Part shown: one piece after another, positions 37,710 through 47,783 of the stretch | Numbering within the stretch: position 1 is the stretch's first letter | How the letters are laid out: each line of letters starts with the position of its first letter | NCBI GenBank assembly: GCA_022571515.1 | Contig: JACZXQ010000011.1 | Span: forward strand, 62,001 to 126,000 | Length of the DNA: 64,000 nt | Direction: 5' to 3' | From: Gemmatimonadota bacterium | GTDB taxonomy: Bacteria > Gemmatimonadota > Gemmatimonadetes > Longimicrobiales > Gaopeijiaceae | Notes under the pieces: generated by a model | The model's database searches: none | What the model saw: the letters and a program-made list of their open reading frames with translations, nothing else | Told to the model about the DNA's origin: nothing | Position numbers and translations under genes: made by a program

Positions 37710-39422
37710 GTGAGGGATATTCGAGAGCTGGAGAGCGTGCTCCAGAGCATCGATGGCAAGGGATACAAAGCCTACCACGAGATCAAGGGTGAGTGGCGGA
37801 TCGGCGACTTCACCTTGGTGGTCGATCACGTGCAGGGCGATCCTTTCGCGGCGCCGAGCCGAGTGAGGGTTCTCGTTCCGCCCGACGTAGCAGCGCTCCC
37901 GCACGAGTCCCTGGCCTCCGAGCCTCGGCTTGTCGGGGTGGCCGCCTACCTCGCACGCCGGTTCGGGGAGGCCGCTCGATCCGTCGCCCGGAACCGGGGC
38001 AGCGGCAGGAGCGGAACGATCGAGATCGAAACGCCCGGACAGGAGGTGCTGAGGCAGAGCGCGGTCATCGTTCAGCCCGACGGCGCGGTCGAAGCACGCT
38101 TCACCGTCGGCCTGCCGGCCGCGGGCCGCCGGGTTCTGGGCTCCGAAGCTGTGGCACTACTTACCGGCGACGTGCCCACTGTGGTGGGCGCCAGCCTGGG
38201 GGCCCACGTCGCGGATGAGGTGATGAGCCACGCCCTGGTGAACGAGGACGCCGAGGCGCTGCGCCGTGCCTTGGCGGGCCTCGGCCTCGTGGCATTCGTG
38301 GCGGACGGCGCTTCGCTTCCACGGAGGAGCGGCATCGACCAACGGCCACTGGAAGGGGAACGAGTCGTGGAGTTCGAGTCTCCAGAGTCGATGCGGGTGA
38401 CCGTTGAGCTGCCCAACGCAGGACGGGTGCAGGGGATGGGAGTGCCGCCTGGAGTGACGCTGATCGTCGGGGGCGGATACCACGGCAAGAGCACCCTGCT
38501 GGAGGCCCTGGAACGGGGCGTGTACAATCACCGGCCGGGAGACGGCCGGGAGCGCGTGGCCACGGTGGAGAGCGCGGTCAAGGTACGCGCGGAGGACGGT
38601 CGGTCCGTGGCGGGGGTCGACATCTCTCCGTTCATCCGGGACTTGCCCGGAGGCGAGGACACCCGAGCCTTCTCGACATCGAATGCCTCCGGATCCACCA
38701 GCCAGGCCGCTTCCATCATGGAGGCGGTCGAGGCCGGGGCGACGGTTCTTATCGTGGATGAGGACACCGCCGCCACGAACTTCATGATCCGCGACCGGAG
38801 GATGCAGGAGCTGGTGCCCAAGAGGAGCGAACCCATCACTCCGTTCGTGGACCGAGTCCGGCAGTTGTACGAAACGTGGGGCGTGAGCTCCGTCCTGGTG
38901 CTCGGAGGTAGCGGTGACTATCTCGACGTGGCCGACACAGTGGTCGTGATGGACCACTACAGGGCGCGCGACATCACCGACGAGGCCAGACGGGTCGCGG
39001 CCGACTTGCCGACCGGACGGCTCAGAGAGGATGCCGACGATTTCGGCGCCCGGCCCGCCAGGGTGCCGCTTCCCGGTTCGGTTGATCCAAGCAGGGGCAA
39101 ACGGGACAGCGACATCAAGGTCCACAGCATTGGCCGTGTGCAGTTCGGGCGAGCAGAGCTCGATCTCTCGGCCGTGGAGCAACTCGTCTCGCGAGCGCAA
39201 ACCCGCGCAGTGTGCCATGCCCTGGGCCTCCTCGGAGAGCGCTTCATCGATGGGCAGGCGAACGTTGCCCAGCTCTTGAGCACAGTCGATCGAATCCTCG
39301 CGGAAGGCGGCCTCGACGTGCTGGATGCCCGTCGCGCCGGAGACCTGGCAGCATTCCGGCGCTTCGAACTGGTCGCGGCGCTGAGCCGTCTTCGATCACT
39401 TGTAATAGCTGCCAAGGAATGA
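37710..39422 (+). CDS. Predicted ATPase of the ABC class (COG3044/PF09818-like)
   Basis: A 570-residue soluble ATPase. A unique N-terminal domain (1-240) precedes a P-loop GGGYHGKSTLL (254-264). A signature-like SGSTSQAASI and Walker B VLIVDEDTAATNFM follow, so it resembles one ABC module with no membrane domain. I assign it to the ABC-class ATPase family that includes trypanosome MRB1590, an RNA-editing-associated protein; the assignment is by motif memory. The start is GTG at 37710 with GGGGA upstream. Bacterial function unknown. Confidence 0.85.
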   Translation: MRDIRELESVLQSIDGKGYKAYHEIKGEWRIGDFTLVVDHVQGDPFAAPSRVRVLVPPDVAALPHESLASEPRLVGVAAYLARRFGEAARSVARNRGSGRSGTIEIETPGQEVLRQSAVIVQPDGAVEARFTVGLPAAGRRVLGSEAVALLTGDVPTVVGASLGAHVADEVMSHALVNEDAEALRRALAGLGLVAFVADGASLPRRSGIDQRPLEGERVVEFESPESMRVTVELPNAGRVQGMGVPPGVTLIVGGGYHGKSTLLEALERGVYNHRPGDGRERVATVESAVKVRAEDGRSVAGVDISPFIRDLPGGEDTRAFSTSNASGSTSQAASIMEAVEAGATVLIVDEDTAATNFMIRDRRMQELVPKRSEPITPFVDRVRQLYETWGVSSVLVLGGSGDYLDVADTVVVMDHYRARDITDEARRVAADLPTGRLREDADDFGARPARVPLPGSVDPSRGKRDSDIKVHSIGRVQFGRAELDLSAVEQLVSRAQTRAVCHALGLLGERFIDGQANVAQLLSTVDRILAEGGLDVLDARRAGDLAAFRRFELVAALSRLRSLVIAAKE

Positions 39423-39532
39423 CCGCGGGGCCGGGAGGGTCATGTGTTCAGGGGACCCGCGGCCGAGCAGACGCGTACTGTTTGAACACAGCATACGGCA
39501 GACCAGCGGAGAGAGCGGTGGTGAGGCACCTG

Positions 39533-39577
39533 GAAAACAAAGCGGGCCGTGAAGCGCGAATCGGCTCCCCGGCCCGC
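39533..39577 (-). terminator. Intrinsic terminator of the 65-residue gene
   Basis: On the minus strand an 8-bp perfect stem GCGGGCCG / CGGCCCGC with a 20-base loop (arms at plus 39570-39577 and 39542-39549) is followed by TTTGTTTTCC. It begins 34 bases after the stop codon at 39611. Confidence 0.7.
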
Positions 39578-39610
39578 CCTGCCCTGGGGCAGAACCCTGC
39601 AGTACTGCGT

Positions 39611-39808
39611 CTACGCGTCCTCGAGCTGGATGTAGCCCTCATCCTCGAGAAGCGTCCTGAGCGTTACTTCCCGCTCAGGCAGCGAGGTCTTGGAGATCAT
39701 CCGGGCAAACTTGATCCGGTCGTCCTCGGATACGTCGTCCAGGATATTGATCGGTGCGCCATAACGCAGAAGGATTCGCTTGGCATCCACTGCTACTGAA
39801 TCGGACAC
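39611..39808 (-). CDS. Small conserved hypothetical protein (65 residues)
   Basis: A 65-residue protein (SVAVDAKRILLRYGAPINIL at its N-terminus; TLLEDEGYIQLEDA at the end) rich in charged helices. The GTG start has GGGAGG four bases upstream. It has its own AT-rich promoter region and a good terminator, so it is a stand-alone transcript. No family recognised; size and Asp/Glu-rich surface resemble a small adaptor. Confidence 0.7.
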   Translation of the reverse strand: MSDSVAVDAKRILLRYGAPINILDDVSEDDRIKFARMISKTSLPEREVTLRTLLEDEGYIQLEDA

Positions 39809-39865
39809 TGAGCCTCCCTTTTGCGGCCTGTAGATACTTCTGTAGAAGGCGGTAAACTTAACGGG

Positions 39866-39871
39866 ATTATA
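39866..39871 (-). promoter_or_regulatory. Likely -10 box for the 65-residue gene
   Basis: TATAAT on the minus strand (plus ATTATA), in an AT-rich patch (39850-39890) that contrasts with its surroundings. GGTTAC lies 16 bases upstream as a weak -35. It would give a leader of about 50 bases. Confidence 0.5.
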
Positions 39872-39939
39872 TTACTTATGCAATTATGTAACCTGCTGGA
39901 GAAGCTCGTGGAAGACCCCAACCCGGACGCCTGAGATTC

Positions 39940-41187
39940 GTGCCGAGAACACTCTTGACCTTCCTTATGGCGGTGCTCTTCCCGGTTCTGCTGGGCATTG
40001 CGGTATCGATCCTATTCCTGGAACAGGCTCAGGCGGGCCTTCAGATCCACTCCGACCTGCGCATGTCTCGGGCGGGGTCGTACTTCCTCGCGCGTGAGCT
40101 CGAGGCAGCGAAGGACTCCCTGGTTCCCAGGGCCGAGGAATCATCGATACCGGACCCACTCACGCCTGCGGTCCAACGCGCCATGTCGGGCGATACCGTC
40201 ATGGCCATCGCTGCGGAGGATGATGAGCTACGCATAACGGTGCTCCTCTCGGACAGCGGGGTGGTCCGTGGAGCAGCCGGCCTTCTCCCCAACGATTTCG
40301 TAGACGCCTTCCAGTCCGTCACGAACTACGGCCTCTCGGTCTATTTGGGGAGCACCCGGGTTCTCTCCGGAGAGCCTCCCATGGGCCCGAGCGCCCTGGC
40401 GGACGAGGTACTCGCCGAACTAGGGCAGGGCGTCGAGTCGGTGGCCACATCGGTTCAGAGCGGCCCAGCCATCGTCACCAGGTTCGGCGGCGCAGTGGAC
40501 ACGGGGGACGGGCTGGTGTTGGTGGTAGGACAGACCGAGTCACGAGGGGTCCACACGTCACTGGCGCCACCACTGACCGTGCTCGCCATGATCCTGCTGC
40601 TGTCGTTAGCTGCTGCTTGGTCGGTCCAGAGGCAGGCGTCGGAAGGCGGGGCGGGGCATCAGCCGCCGTTGATGCAGTCGGTCCTCGTGGCGTTCATTCC
40701 GGTGCTGGCAGGCGTCGCCCTCCTGGCATCGCTCGACCAGGGGTTCCGAAATACCGTAGGGCAGGCCGTACGTGGCGACCTGGCGCGGGCCTCCGCGTTG
40801 CTCAGGGTCAGCGGTGAGGGTGCCTCTATGGAGGCGGCCAGGACTTTGGGATTCGACGCCGAACTCATTGATCGGGGAGTCGTGCTCGCCTCGACGATCG
40901 AAGACCCGGAATCGCGAGACCGGGTGGCGGCCATCCGGCCTCCTCCACCGACCTTTTCGACCACGGGGACCGTTGAGTTGGCCGGAGTCGACCACAGTTA
41001 CATGGCGACGCGGCCACGCGGTGGTGGCGTCATGGTCCTGCTGGCCCGGGAGCCCGAAGCACAGGCGGTCGAATTCAGGTTCAGGTTGATCTCCTCAGGG
41101 GTACTCATGGCGATCCCCCCACTGCTCTATCTCGGGCTCCTGGTGTTTGCCGCCAACAAACCGCCTGCTACGCCCCCGTCGACGTAG
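39940..41187 (+). CDS. Tandem sensor-like membrane protein without output domain
   Basis: A 415-residue protein with four membrane helices (about 5-27, 208-228, 245-265, 387-408) enclosing two extracytoplasmic regions (28-205 and 266-385). Both resemble CACHE-type sensors: YGLSVYLGSTRVLSG in the first and GFDAELIDRGVVLAST in the second. No HAMP, kinase, GGDEF or HTH follows. The start is GTG at 39940 with weak upstream signals. The stop lies inside a 21-bp tandem repeat. Function unknown; it may pair with a separate signalling protein. Confidence 0.75.
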   Translation: MPRTLLTFLMAVLFPVLLGIAVSILFLEQAQAGLQIHSDLRMSRAGSYFLARELEAAKDSLVPRAEESSIPDPLTPAVQRAMSGDTVMAIAAEDDELRITVLLSDSGVVRGAAGLLPNDFVDAFQSVTNYGLSVYLGSTRVLSGEPPMGPSALADEVLAELGQGVESVATSVQSGPAIVTRFGGAVDTGDGLVLVVGQTESRGVHTSLAPPLTVLAMILLLSLAAAWSVQRQASEGGAGHQPPLMQSVLVAFIPVLAGVALLASLDQGFRNTVGQAVRGDLARASALLRVSGEGASMEAARTLGFDAELIDRGVVLASTIEDPESRDRVAAIRPPPPTFSTTGTVELAGVDHSYMATRPRGGGVMVLLAREPEAQAVEFRFRLISSGVLMAIPPLLYLGLLVFAANKPPATPPST

Positions 41188-41220
41188 GCTACGCCCCCGT
41201 CGATGTAGGCTACGCCCCTA
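41168..41220. repeat. 21-bp tandem repeat spanning two convergent stop codons
   Basis: Two full units CTACGCCCCCGTCGACGTAG(G) and a third partial copy, one base different (GAC/GAT). The stop of the sensor-like gene (41185-41187) is in the first unit, and the stop of apaG (41218-41220) is in the partial third. Confidence 0.85.
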
Positions 41221-41628
41221 GTTCATCACCTCGTCGTCGTCGCTGGGGGCCGGCCACGGGGCGGACAGAGGGAAGCGGGGCACTTCAACCTGAAACTCCT
41301 CGCCGTCGTCATGCACGAACGTGAAGTACCCCTCCATGAAGCCGACCGGCGAGCGAAGGATGCAGAAGCTCTGGTACTCGTGCTTCGTCCCCGGCATGAG
41401 CAGGGGTTGTTCGCCGACCACCCCTTCCCCGTCGACCTCGGAGTCGACGCCGCCCGCCTCGTGGATTCGCCAGTGCCGGAACAGCAACTGGGCAGGCACC
41501 GCCCCCTCGTTCTCCATGAGGACGTGGTACATGAACACGAACCTCCCTTCGGCGGGATCGGATTGGGCGAGAGAGAACCTCGGCTGCACGCTCACCCGGA
41601 TGCCTCGGGTAATCCGCTCGTATTCCAT
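41218..41628 (-). CDS. apaG: ApaG family protein
   Basis: A 136-residue ApaG/DUF525 immunoglobulin-like fold protein. Characteristic blocks are RGIRVSVQPRFSLAQS, FMYHVLMENEG, LLFRHWRIHEAGG, GVVGEQPLLMPGTKHEYQS and GFMEGYF. ApaG is linked to Co/Mg homeostasis in Salmonella and to diadenosine polyphosphate turnover by operon context; its activity is not settled. ATG at 41628 lacks a visible Shine-Dalgarno. The divergent neighbour is a DtxR-like regulator. Confidence 0.92.
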   Translation of the reverse strand: MEYERITRGIRVSVQPRFSLAQSDPAEGRFVFMYHVLMENEGAVPAQLLFRHWRIHEAGGVDSEVDGEGVVGEQPLLMPGTKHEYQSFCILRSPVGFMEGYFTFVHDDGEEFQVEVPRFPLSAPWPAPSDDDEVMN

Positions 41629-41802
41629 GCGTGCAGAATACGACGTTGGATGGGTGATCGGAAAGGGGGGTGGGTCGGGCACGGAGCGCTTGGGGTCAAG
41701 AGCGTGATCCACGGGGCGAAGTGGGTTACTTTCAGGCGCAAGAAAACGAGGCGTCCCCGCGACCCTTGTTACTGATGCCTCCCTACTCGAACGGACTCGT
41801 AG

Positions 41803-42489
41803 ATGTCGCCAAGGAGGCCCAGCCCCCTCTCTCGGTCGGTCGAGGACTACCTGAAGGCCGTCTACGCCCTGACGGAGCTGGGCGAGCCGGCCTCCACAAG
41901 CGCGCTTGCGGAGGCGCTTGACATCCAGCCGGCGTCCGTGACGGGCATGATCAAACGCTTGGACGAGTCGGGGTTCGTGGAGCACGTCCCGTACCGTGGT
42001 GTCCGTCTCACAGAAACGGGATCCCGAGAGGCGCTCCGGATAATACGCCGCCACCGTGTGCTGGAGACATACCTCGCGGATCGCCTCGGCTACTCATGGG
42101 ACGACGTACACCACGAGGCCGAACGCCTCGAGCACGCGGCCTCCGACGAACTGATCGATCGCATGGCCTCTGCGCTCGAGGATCCGAGCCATGACCCTCA
42201 CGGCGCGCCGATCCCGACGCGGGCGGGCGAAATCGCACGCACCGGCTTCGTCTCACTGGCCAACGCCCCCGAAGGCGTGACCCTGGAGATCAAGGCCGTT
42301 CAGGATGAAGACTCCGAGCTTCTGCGTTACATGGAATCGCTGGGCCTCCGGCCCGGTGTGCTGCTCACCGTCGTGTCTCGAGCGCCTTTCAACGGGCCCA
42401 TAAGTGTGACGGTCGAGGGGGCAGAGGTCGAGGGCGAGATCATCGCCTACGACCTTGCGCAACGCATCTTCGTGGGCTGGTCGGCCTGA
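41803..42489 (+). CDS. DtxR/MntR-family metalloregulator with FeoA-like C-terminus
   Basis: A 228-residue iron- or manganese-dependent repressor. Winged HTH at residues 8-70 (SVEDYLKAVYALTE, ALDIQPASVTGMIKRL), dimerisation/metal domain with HHEAERLEHAASDELIDRM supplying His/Glu ligands, and a C-terminal SH3-like FeoA domain (about 150-226; GLRPGVLLTVVSRAPFNGPI). Metal specificity cannot be told from the sequence. It precedes the deacetylase gene by 17 bases. Confidence 0.92.
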   Translation: MSPRRPSPLSRSVEDYLKAVYALTELGEPASTSALAEALDIQPASVTGMIKRLDESGFVEHVPYRGVRLTETGSREALRIIRRHRVLETYLADRLGYSWDDVHHEAERLEHAASDELIDRMASALEDPSHDPHGAPIPTRAGEIARTGFVSLANAPEGVTLEIKAVQDEDSELLRYMESLGLRPGVLLTVVSRAPFNGPISVTVEGAEVEGEIIAYDLAQRIFVGWSA

Positions 42490-42506
42490 GCGCAGGCGAG
42501 GGTCTG

Positions 42507-43424
42507 GTGAGAATCTTCTACTGCGATCACTTCGCCCTTCCGCTGCCTGACGGCCACCGGTTTCCGATGGCGAAGTACTCCCTTCTGCGCACGCGCGTCG
42601 ACGACGCGGGGCTCGGCCGGCTACAGGTGCCCGAGGGCGCCGATGACGAGATGCTACGCCTCGTCCACGAAGCTCCCTACGTGGAGCGTGCACGGGACGG
42701 TCGCCTCTCCGATGGCGAGATGCGCCGGATCGGATTTCCATGGTCGTCCGGCCTGGTCGAGCGCTCGCGGAGGTCGGTGGGGGGGACTGTTGCCGCAGCC
42801 CGTGCGGCACTCGCCGACGGCGCGGCGGTGAACCTTGCGGGTGGCACGCATCACGCCTTTCCTGATCGCGGAGAGGGTTTCTGCGTTTTCAACGATGTCG
42901 CCGTGGCCTCGAGGGTGGTCCAAAGGGAAGCAGCGGCCCGGCGCATCGCCATCCTCGATCTCGACGTGCACCAAGGAAACGGGACAGCAGTGATCTTCTC
43001 GGACGATCCGTCGGTGTTCACTCTCTCCGTCCACGGGCTGAACAACTTCCCGTTCCGCAAGGAATCGAGTGACCTGGACCTCGGGTTGCAGGACGGAGCA
43101 GGTGATGACGCCTTCTTGGATGCCGTAGAGCGTGGCGTGACCGAGGCGCTGTCCCGCGCCCGGCCAGACCTGGTGTTCTACGTGGCAGGCGCAGATCCGT
43201 TCGAGGGAGACCGCTTGGGCCGCCTAGCCGTCAGCAAACACGGGATGGCGCGCCGGGACGAACTCGTATTCGAAACCTGCGCCGGCGCCGGTGTGCCGGT
43301 TGCGGTCGTCATGTCCGGGGGATACTCCCAGTCGATGTCCGACACCGTCGATATCCATTTCAACACGGTCGCGGAAGCCTCGGCTCTGGCGGCCGGCCGG
43401 GCCGTGGTCGGTGCCGTTCGATGA
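42507..43424 (+). CDS. Histone deacetylase-family (acetoin utilisation-like) hydrolase
   Basis: A 305-residue arginase-fold zinc deacetylase. Visible motifs are GGTHHAF (general-base His pair), ILDLDVHQGNGT (zinc Asp and His), and GADPFEGDRLG (third ligand), then MSGGYS. Bacterial relatives include AcuC and polyamine deacetylases; the substrate is unknown. GTG at 42507 has GAGG five bases upstream. Its stop overlaps the next ATG (ATGA), so it is coupled to a PLP enzyme. Confidence 0.9.
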   Translation: MRIFYCDHFALPLPDGHRFPMAKYSLLRTRVDDAGLGRLQVPEGADDEMLRLVHEAPYVERARDGRLSDGEMRRIGFPWSSGLVERSRRSVGGTVAAARAALADGAAVNLAGGTHHAFPDRGEGFCVFNDVAVASRVVQREAAARRIAILDLDVHQGNGTAVIFSDDPSVFTLSVHGLNNFPFRKESSDLDLGLQDGAGDDAFLDAVERGVTEALSRARPDLVFYVAGADPFEGDRLGRLAVSKHGMARRDELVFETCAGAGVPVAVVMSGGYSQSMSDTVDIHFNTVAEASALAAGRAVVGAVR

Positions 43425-44416
43425 GCATGCACTCCGCCTTCACCGCACTGGACGCCATCGCCCGCACACCTCTCGTACACGAACCCACGCCGCTGGTATC
43501 CGCGCCGAGGCTCGCACAATCGCTCGGCCGCGCGAGCACCACCATTCTCGTGAAGATGGACGCCGAGACCGGGTTCGCCCTAGGCGGAAACAAGGTCCGA
43601 AAGCTCGAGTACGAACTCGCCCCGGACCGGCTCGTGGGCGTCACATGCGTAATCACGGTTGGCGGGCTGAACTCCAACCATGCGCGGGTTACGGCGGCGG
43701 CAGCGGCCCGCCTGGGCCTTCACTGTATCCTCGTGTTGAACGGCGAACTCCCGGACGAGCCAACCGGCAACGCCATCCTCCACCTCATGTTCGGAGCCGA
43801 ACTCCGCATGGTGGCAACGCGAGAGCACCGCCATCCCACGGCCGTCGCCGTGGCCAAGGACATCGAGAGGGCGGGCGGCAAAGCGCTGTTCGTGCCCTTG
43901 GGGGCATCCACGCCGGTCGGCACACTCGGCTACGTGCGTGCCGCACGCGAGTTCGTCGGGCAACTCGATGCAGCCAGACCGGCGGAAAAGACGTGGGTCT
44001 TCGTCTCGGCGTCATCGTGTGGAACCTTCGCCGGCCTCGCGCTGGGCTTCACACTGCTGGGACGAGACGATATCCGGTTGGTGGGAATCAGCCCCGATGT
44101 CACAGAGGCGGAAATCCACGGCCTGACGGCAGAACTGAGCACGGCGGCCGGCGAATTACTGGGTTGGCACGGCGAGTTGTTGCCGGGTCTGGTGTCGATC
44201 TCGGACGCCTACGTAGGCGAGGGGTATGCTCTACCCTCCGCGGGCTCGCGGGAGGCGATGGAGCGGTTTGGCCGTACGGAGGGAATCGTCCTCGATCCAG
44301 TGTATACCGCGAAGGTGGCGCACGGGATGATCGACTGGCTTGGAGGCGAACGCATCTCCGACAAGGACCGCGTCGTGTTCTGGCACACTGGAGGGTACCC
44401 GACAGTGTTCGGCTGA
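43421..44416 (+). CDS. D-cysteine desulfhydrase / ACC deaminase family PLP enzyme
   Basis: A 331-residue fold-type II PLP enzyme. The PLP lysine is in FALGGNKVRKLEYE, the Asn-rich motif in GGLNSNHAR, and GTFAGLALG binds phosphate. HTGGYPTVFG at the C-terminus is typical of D-cysteine desulfhydrase and aminocyclopropane carboxylate deaminase; the two are not separable here. Overlaps the deacetylase gene by four bases, so a joint catabolic role is possible. Confidence 0.9.
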   Translation: MSMHSAFTALDAIARTPLVHEPTPLVSAPRLAQSLGRASTTILVKMDAETGFALGGNKVRKLEYELAPDRLVGVTCVITVGGLNSNHARVTAAAAARLGLHCILVLNGELPDEPTGNAILHLMFGAELRMVATREHRHPTAVAVAKDIERAGGKALFVPLGASTPVGTLGYVRAAREFVGQLDAARPAEKTWVFVSASSCGTFAGLALGFTLLGRDDIRLVGISPDVTEAEIHGLTAELSTAAGELLGWHGELLPGLVSISDAYVGEGYALPSAGSREAMERFGRTEGIVLDPVYTAKVAHGMIDWLGGERISDKDRVVFWHTGGYPTVFG

Positions 44417-44526
44417 TCAGCCTCGCCCGCCCTGGCATCATGATGCGGCGCTTGAGCAACGATTTACTCCCACCTTATGTTGTCCCTCTCACGAGGGAGC
44501 GAGCCCCCACGCCCCGGCCGGATCAC

Positions 44527-45463
44527 ATGGAAGTAGTCGATCAGTCACGAAGAGTCCCACTCTTCGAAGGATCTCGACGGCGAGAATCTCAAGCGCCTCG
44601 CCCTTGCGTGCCGGACCGTATCTTTCCCTGCAGAAACCAAGATCGTGAAGATGGGCGACCCCGGGCATTCCCTGTTCCTGATCGCGAAAGGGTCGGTGCG
44701 GGTTCTGTACCCCGCGCGTAGCGCCGACTTCGAGCTGGCCCGGCTTCAGGGCGGCGAGTTTTTCGGCGAGATGGCGTTACTCAACGAGATGCCACGGAGT
44801 GCGACCGTCGAGTCCGTGGACGAGGTGGAACTCCTCGTGCTCGAGAAGGACGACTTCCATCGGATCCTCATGGAGTCCCCGCCGGTGGCGCTCAAGTGCC
44901 TCGAGATGCTCTCGCTGAGGATCCGGAACGCCGACGAGCAGATGAGTAGCCTGAGTGAAAAAGCCATGCGGGATTCCCTAACCGGCCTGCTCAACCGGCG
45001 CGCGTTCCAGGAACGATTGCGCGAAGAGTCGGATCGCTCGATCCGCTACGGTGACTCCTTCGCCCTCATCCTTCTCGATCTGGATCGGTTCAAGTCGATC
45101 AACGACACGTTCGGACACGATACGGGCGACACCGTGCTCGCGTGGATCGGCCGACTCCTCAAGGAGCATACCCGCGCAGCCGACGCTCCCTGTCGGGTGG
45201 GTGGCGAGGAGTTCGCCATCCTGGCGCCGGCAGCCGATGCGGATGTGGCCGCCGCGCTCTGTCAGCGCCTGGTGGAGACCGTGGCCGAAGCCAAACCACC
45301 CGTGGACTTCGAACTGAAAGTCACCATGTCGGCGGGGTACGCCGCCTGCCCGGTGCACACGTCCTCTCCGGACAAGCTGTTCAACATCGCTGACCAGACT
45401 TTGCTCAAGGCCAAAGAAGAGGGCAAGAACCAGTTCTGCCACCCCGCAGCTCCCAGCGCCTAG
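44527..45463 (+). CDS. cNMP-binding/GGDEF diguanylate cyclase with apparent +1 frameshift
   Basis: Two frames encode one protein. From ATG 44527: MEVVDQSRRVPLFEG, a standard cyclic-nucleotide-binding domain start. From about 44573 the +1 frame continues LDGENLKRLALACRTVSFPA, then TKIVKMGDPGHSLFLIAKG. One extra T near 44570-44572 (GGATCTCGAC, where GGNCTCGAC is expected) explains this. The rest is intact: GEFFGEMALLNEMPRSA, then a GGDEF domain with GGEEF (RVGGEEFAIL) and a DLDRFKSINDTFGHDTGD metal/substrate region. Without the fix, translation would begin at GTG 44645 and lose the start of the cNMP domain. It may be a sequencing error. Confidence 0.75.
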
Positions 45464-45912
45464 GGATACTCCTGGCGCCTCAGCTTTTTCGGTACCGCAC
45501 CATCCGAAGGGGCGGATCGACGTAGGCGTAGAAATAGAGCCTGTTCTCGCCTTCCACGACGATGTTCTTCTGCCGGCCACGCGTCTTGGGATAGTCGACG
45601 CCCTGCCGGCTTTCCACCGTCAGTACCTCACCCTCTCCGAGCACGTCTTCGATTTCCCCGATCTGTGTTTCGAGCCCATCCAGCAGCGCCCGCTCGGTTT
45701 CGCCGTGCACGTGCCCCTCAGCCTCGGAGGTAAGGCTGTATTCCTGGACGGGGACGTATCGGGCCTGAAACTCGTCGACGGACATCGAGAACGCTTGGCT
45801 CTTGCGAAATGCGATCTCGTTCAGGGCATTGGAGTCGAACGCGATCTCGACGCTCTCGATACTCGTACCGTACCGGCGAACGATGATGATGACGAGCCCG
45901 TCTGTGGGTCCG

Positions 45913-47184
<1,272 letters not shown>

Positions 47185-47228
47185 GGACCGCTCCTCGGAA
47201 GTCTTTGGACGTTCAGCGCGTGTAAGTT

Positions 47229-47244
47229 TACCGGAAACCCGGTA
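47229..47244. promoter_or_regulatory. Inverted repeat in divergent gap
   Basis: TACCGG-AAAC-CCGGTA is a perfect 6-bp repeat in the 100-base gap between the helicase and phosphatase genes, where it could control either. No regulator known. Confidence 0.3.
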
Positions 47245-47285
47245 GATTCCAAGTTTCCCGCCATCGCTTCGACGGATATGCACGC

Positions 47286-47783
47286 ATGGTTGATCCGCCA
47301 CGAATCTCGGTCCTTTTCGTTTGCCTGGGAAACATCTGCCGCTCTCCGCTCGCCGAAGGGGTCATGCTCCATCATCTCTCTGTGGCCGGGATCGATGGCT
47401 CGGTGCGGGTGGATTCGGCTGGTACGGGGGCGTGGCACGTAGGTGAGTCGCCGGACCCTCGTGCCTGCGCCGTGGCGGAGATGAACGGAGTGACCCTGAA
47501 CGGCAGCGCTCGATGGGTCGTGCCTGAGGATTTCCACGAGTTCGACTACGTCCTCGCTATGGACAGCGCGAACCTGCGCGATCTGGAACACATGCAAGCT
47601 TCGTCGGGAGGCGACGCCCATGTCGCTTTGTTTCGCACCTACGATCCGCTCGGCGAAGGCGACTCTGACATTCCAGACCCCTACTACGGTGGCTCATCCG
47701 GCTTCGAGCGTGTCTTCGAGATGGTGGACCGCACATGCCGCGAACTGGTCGAGCATTTGAGCGCCGATCTGAGTAAGAGGTGA
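47286..47783 (+). CDS. Low-molecular-weight protein-tyrosine-phosphatase family
   Basis: A 165-residue cytoplasmic phosphatase. The P-loop CX5R is C13LGNICR19 followed by S20; the general-acid Asp is in DIPDPYYGG. In some bacteria, LMW-PTP homologues next to a fructosamine kinase act on protein-bound ribulosamine-5-phosphate and erythrulosamine-4-phosphate rather than phosphotyrosine. That neighbour is present here with a GTGA overlap, so I favour a deglycation role; a tyrosine phosphatase is the alternative. Confidence 0.9.
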   Translation: MVDPPRISVLFVCLGNICRSPLAEGVMLHHLSVAGIDGSVRVDSAGTGAWHVGESPDPRACAVAEMNGVTLNGSARWVVPEDFHEFDYVLAMDSANLRDLEHMQASSGGDAHVALFRTYDPLGEGDSDIPDPYYGGSSGFERVFEMVDRTCRELVEHLSADLSKR

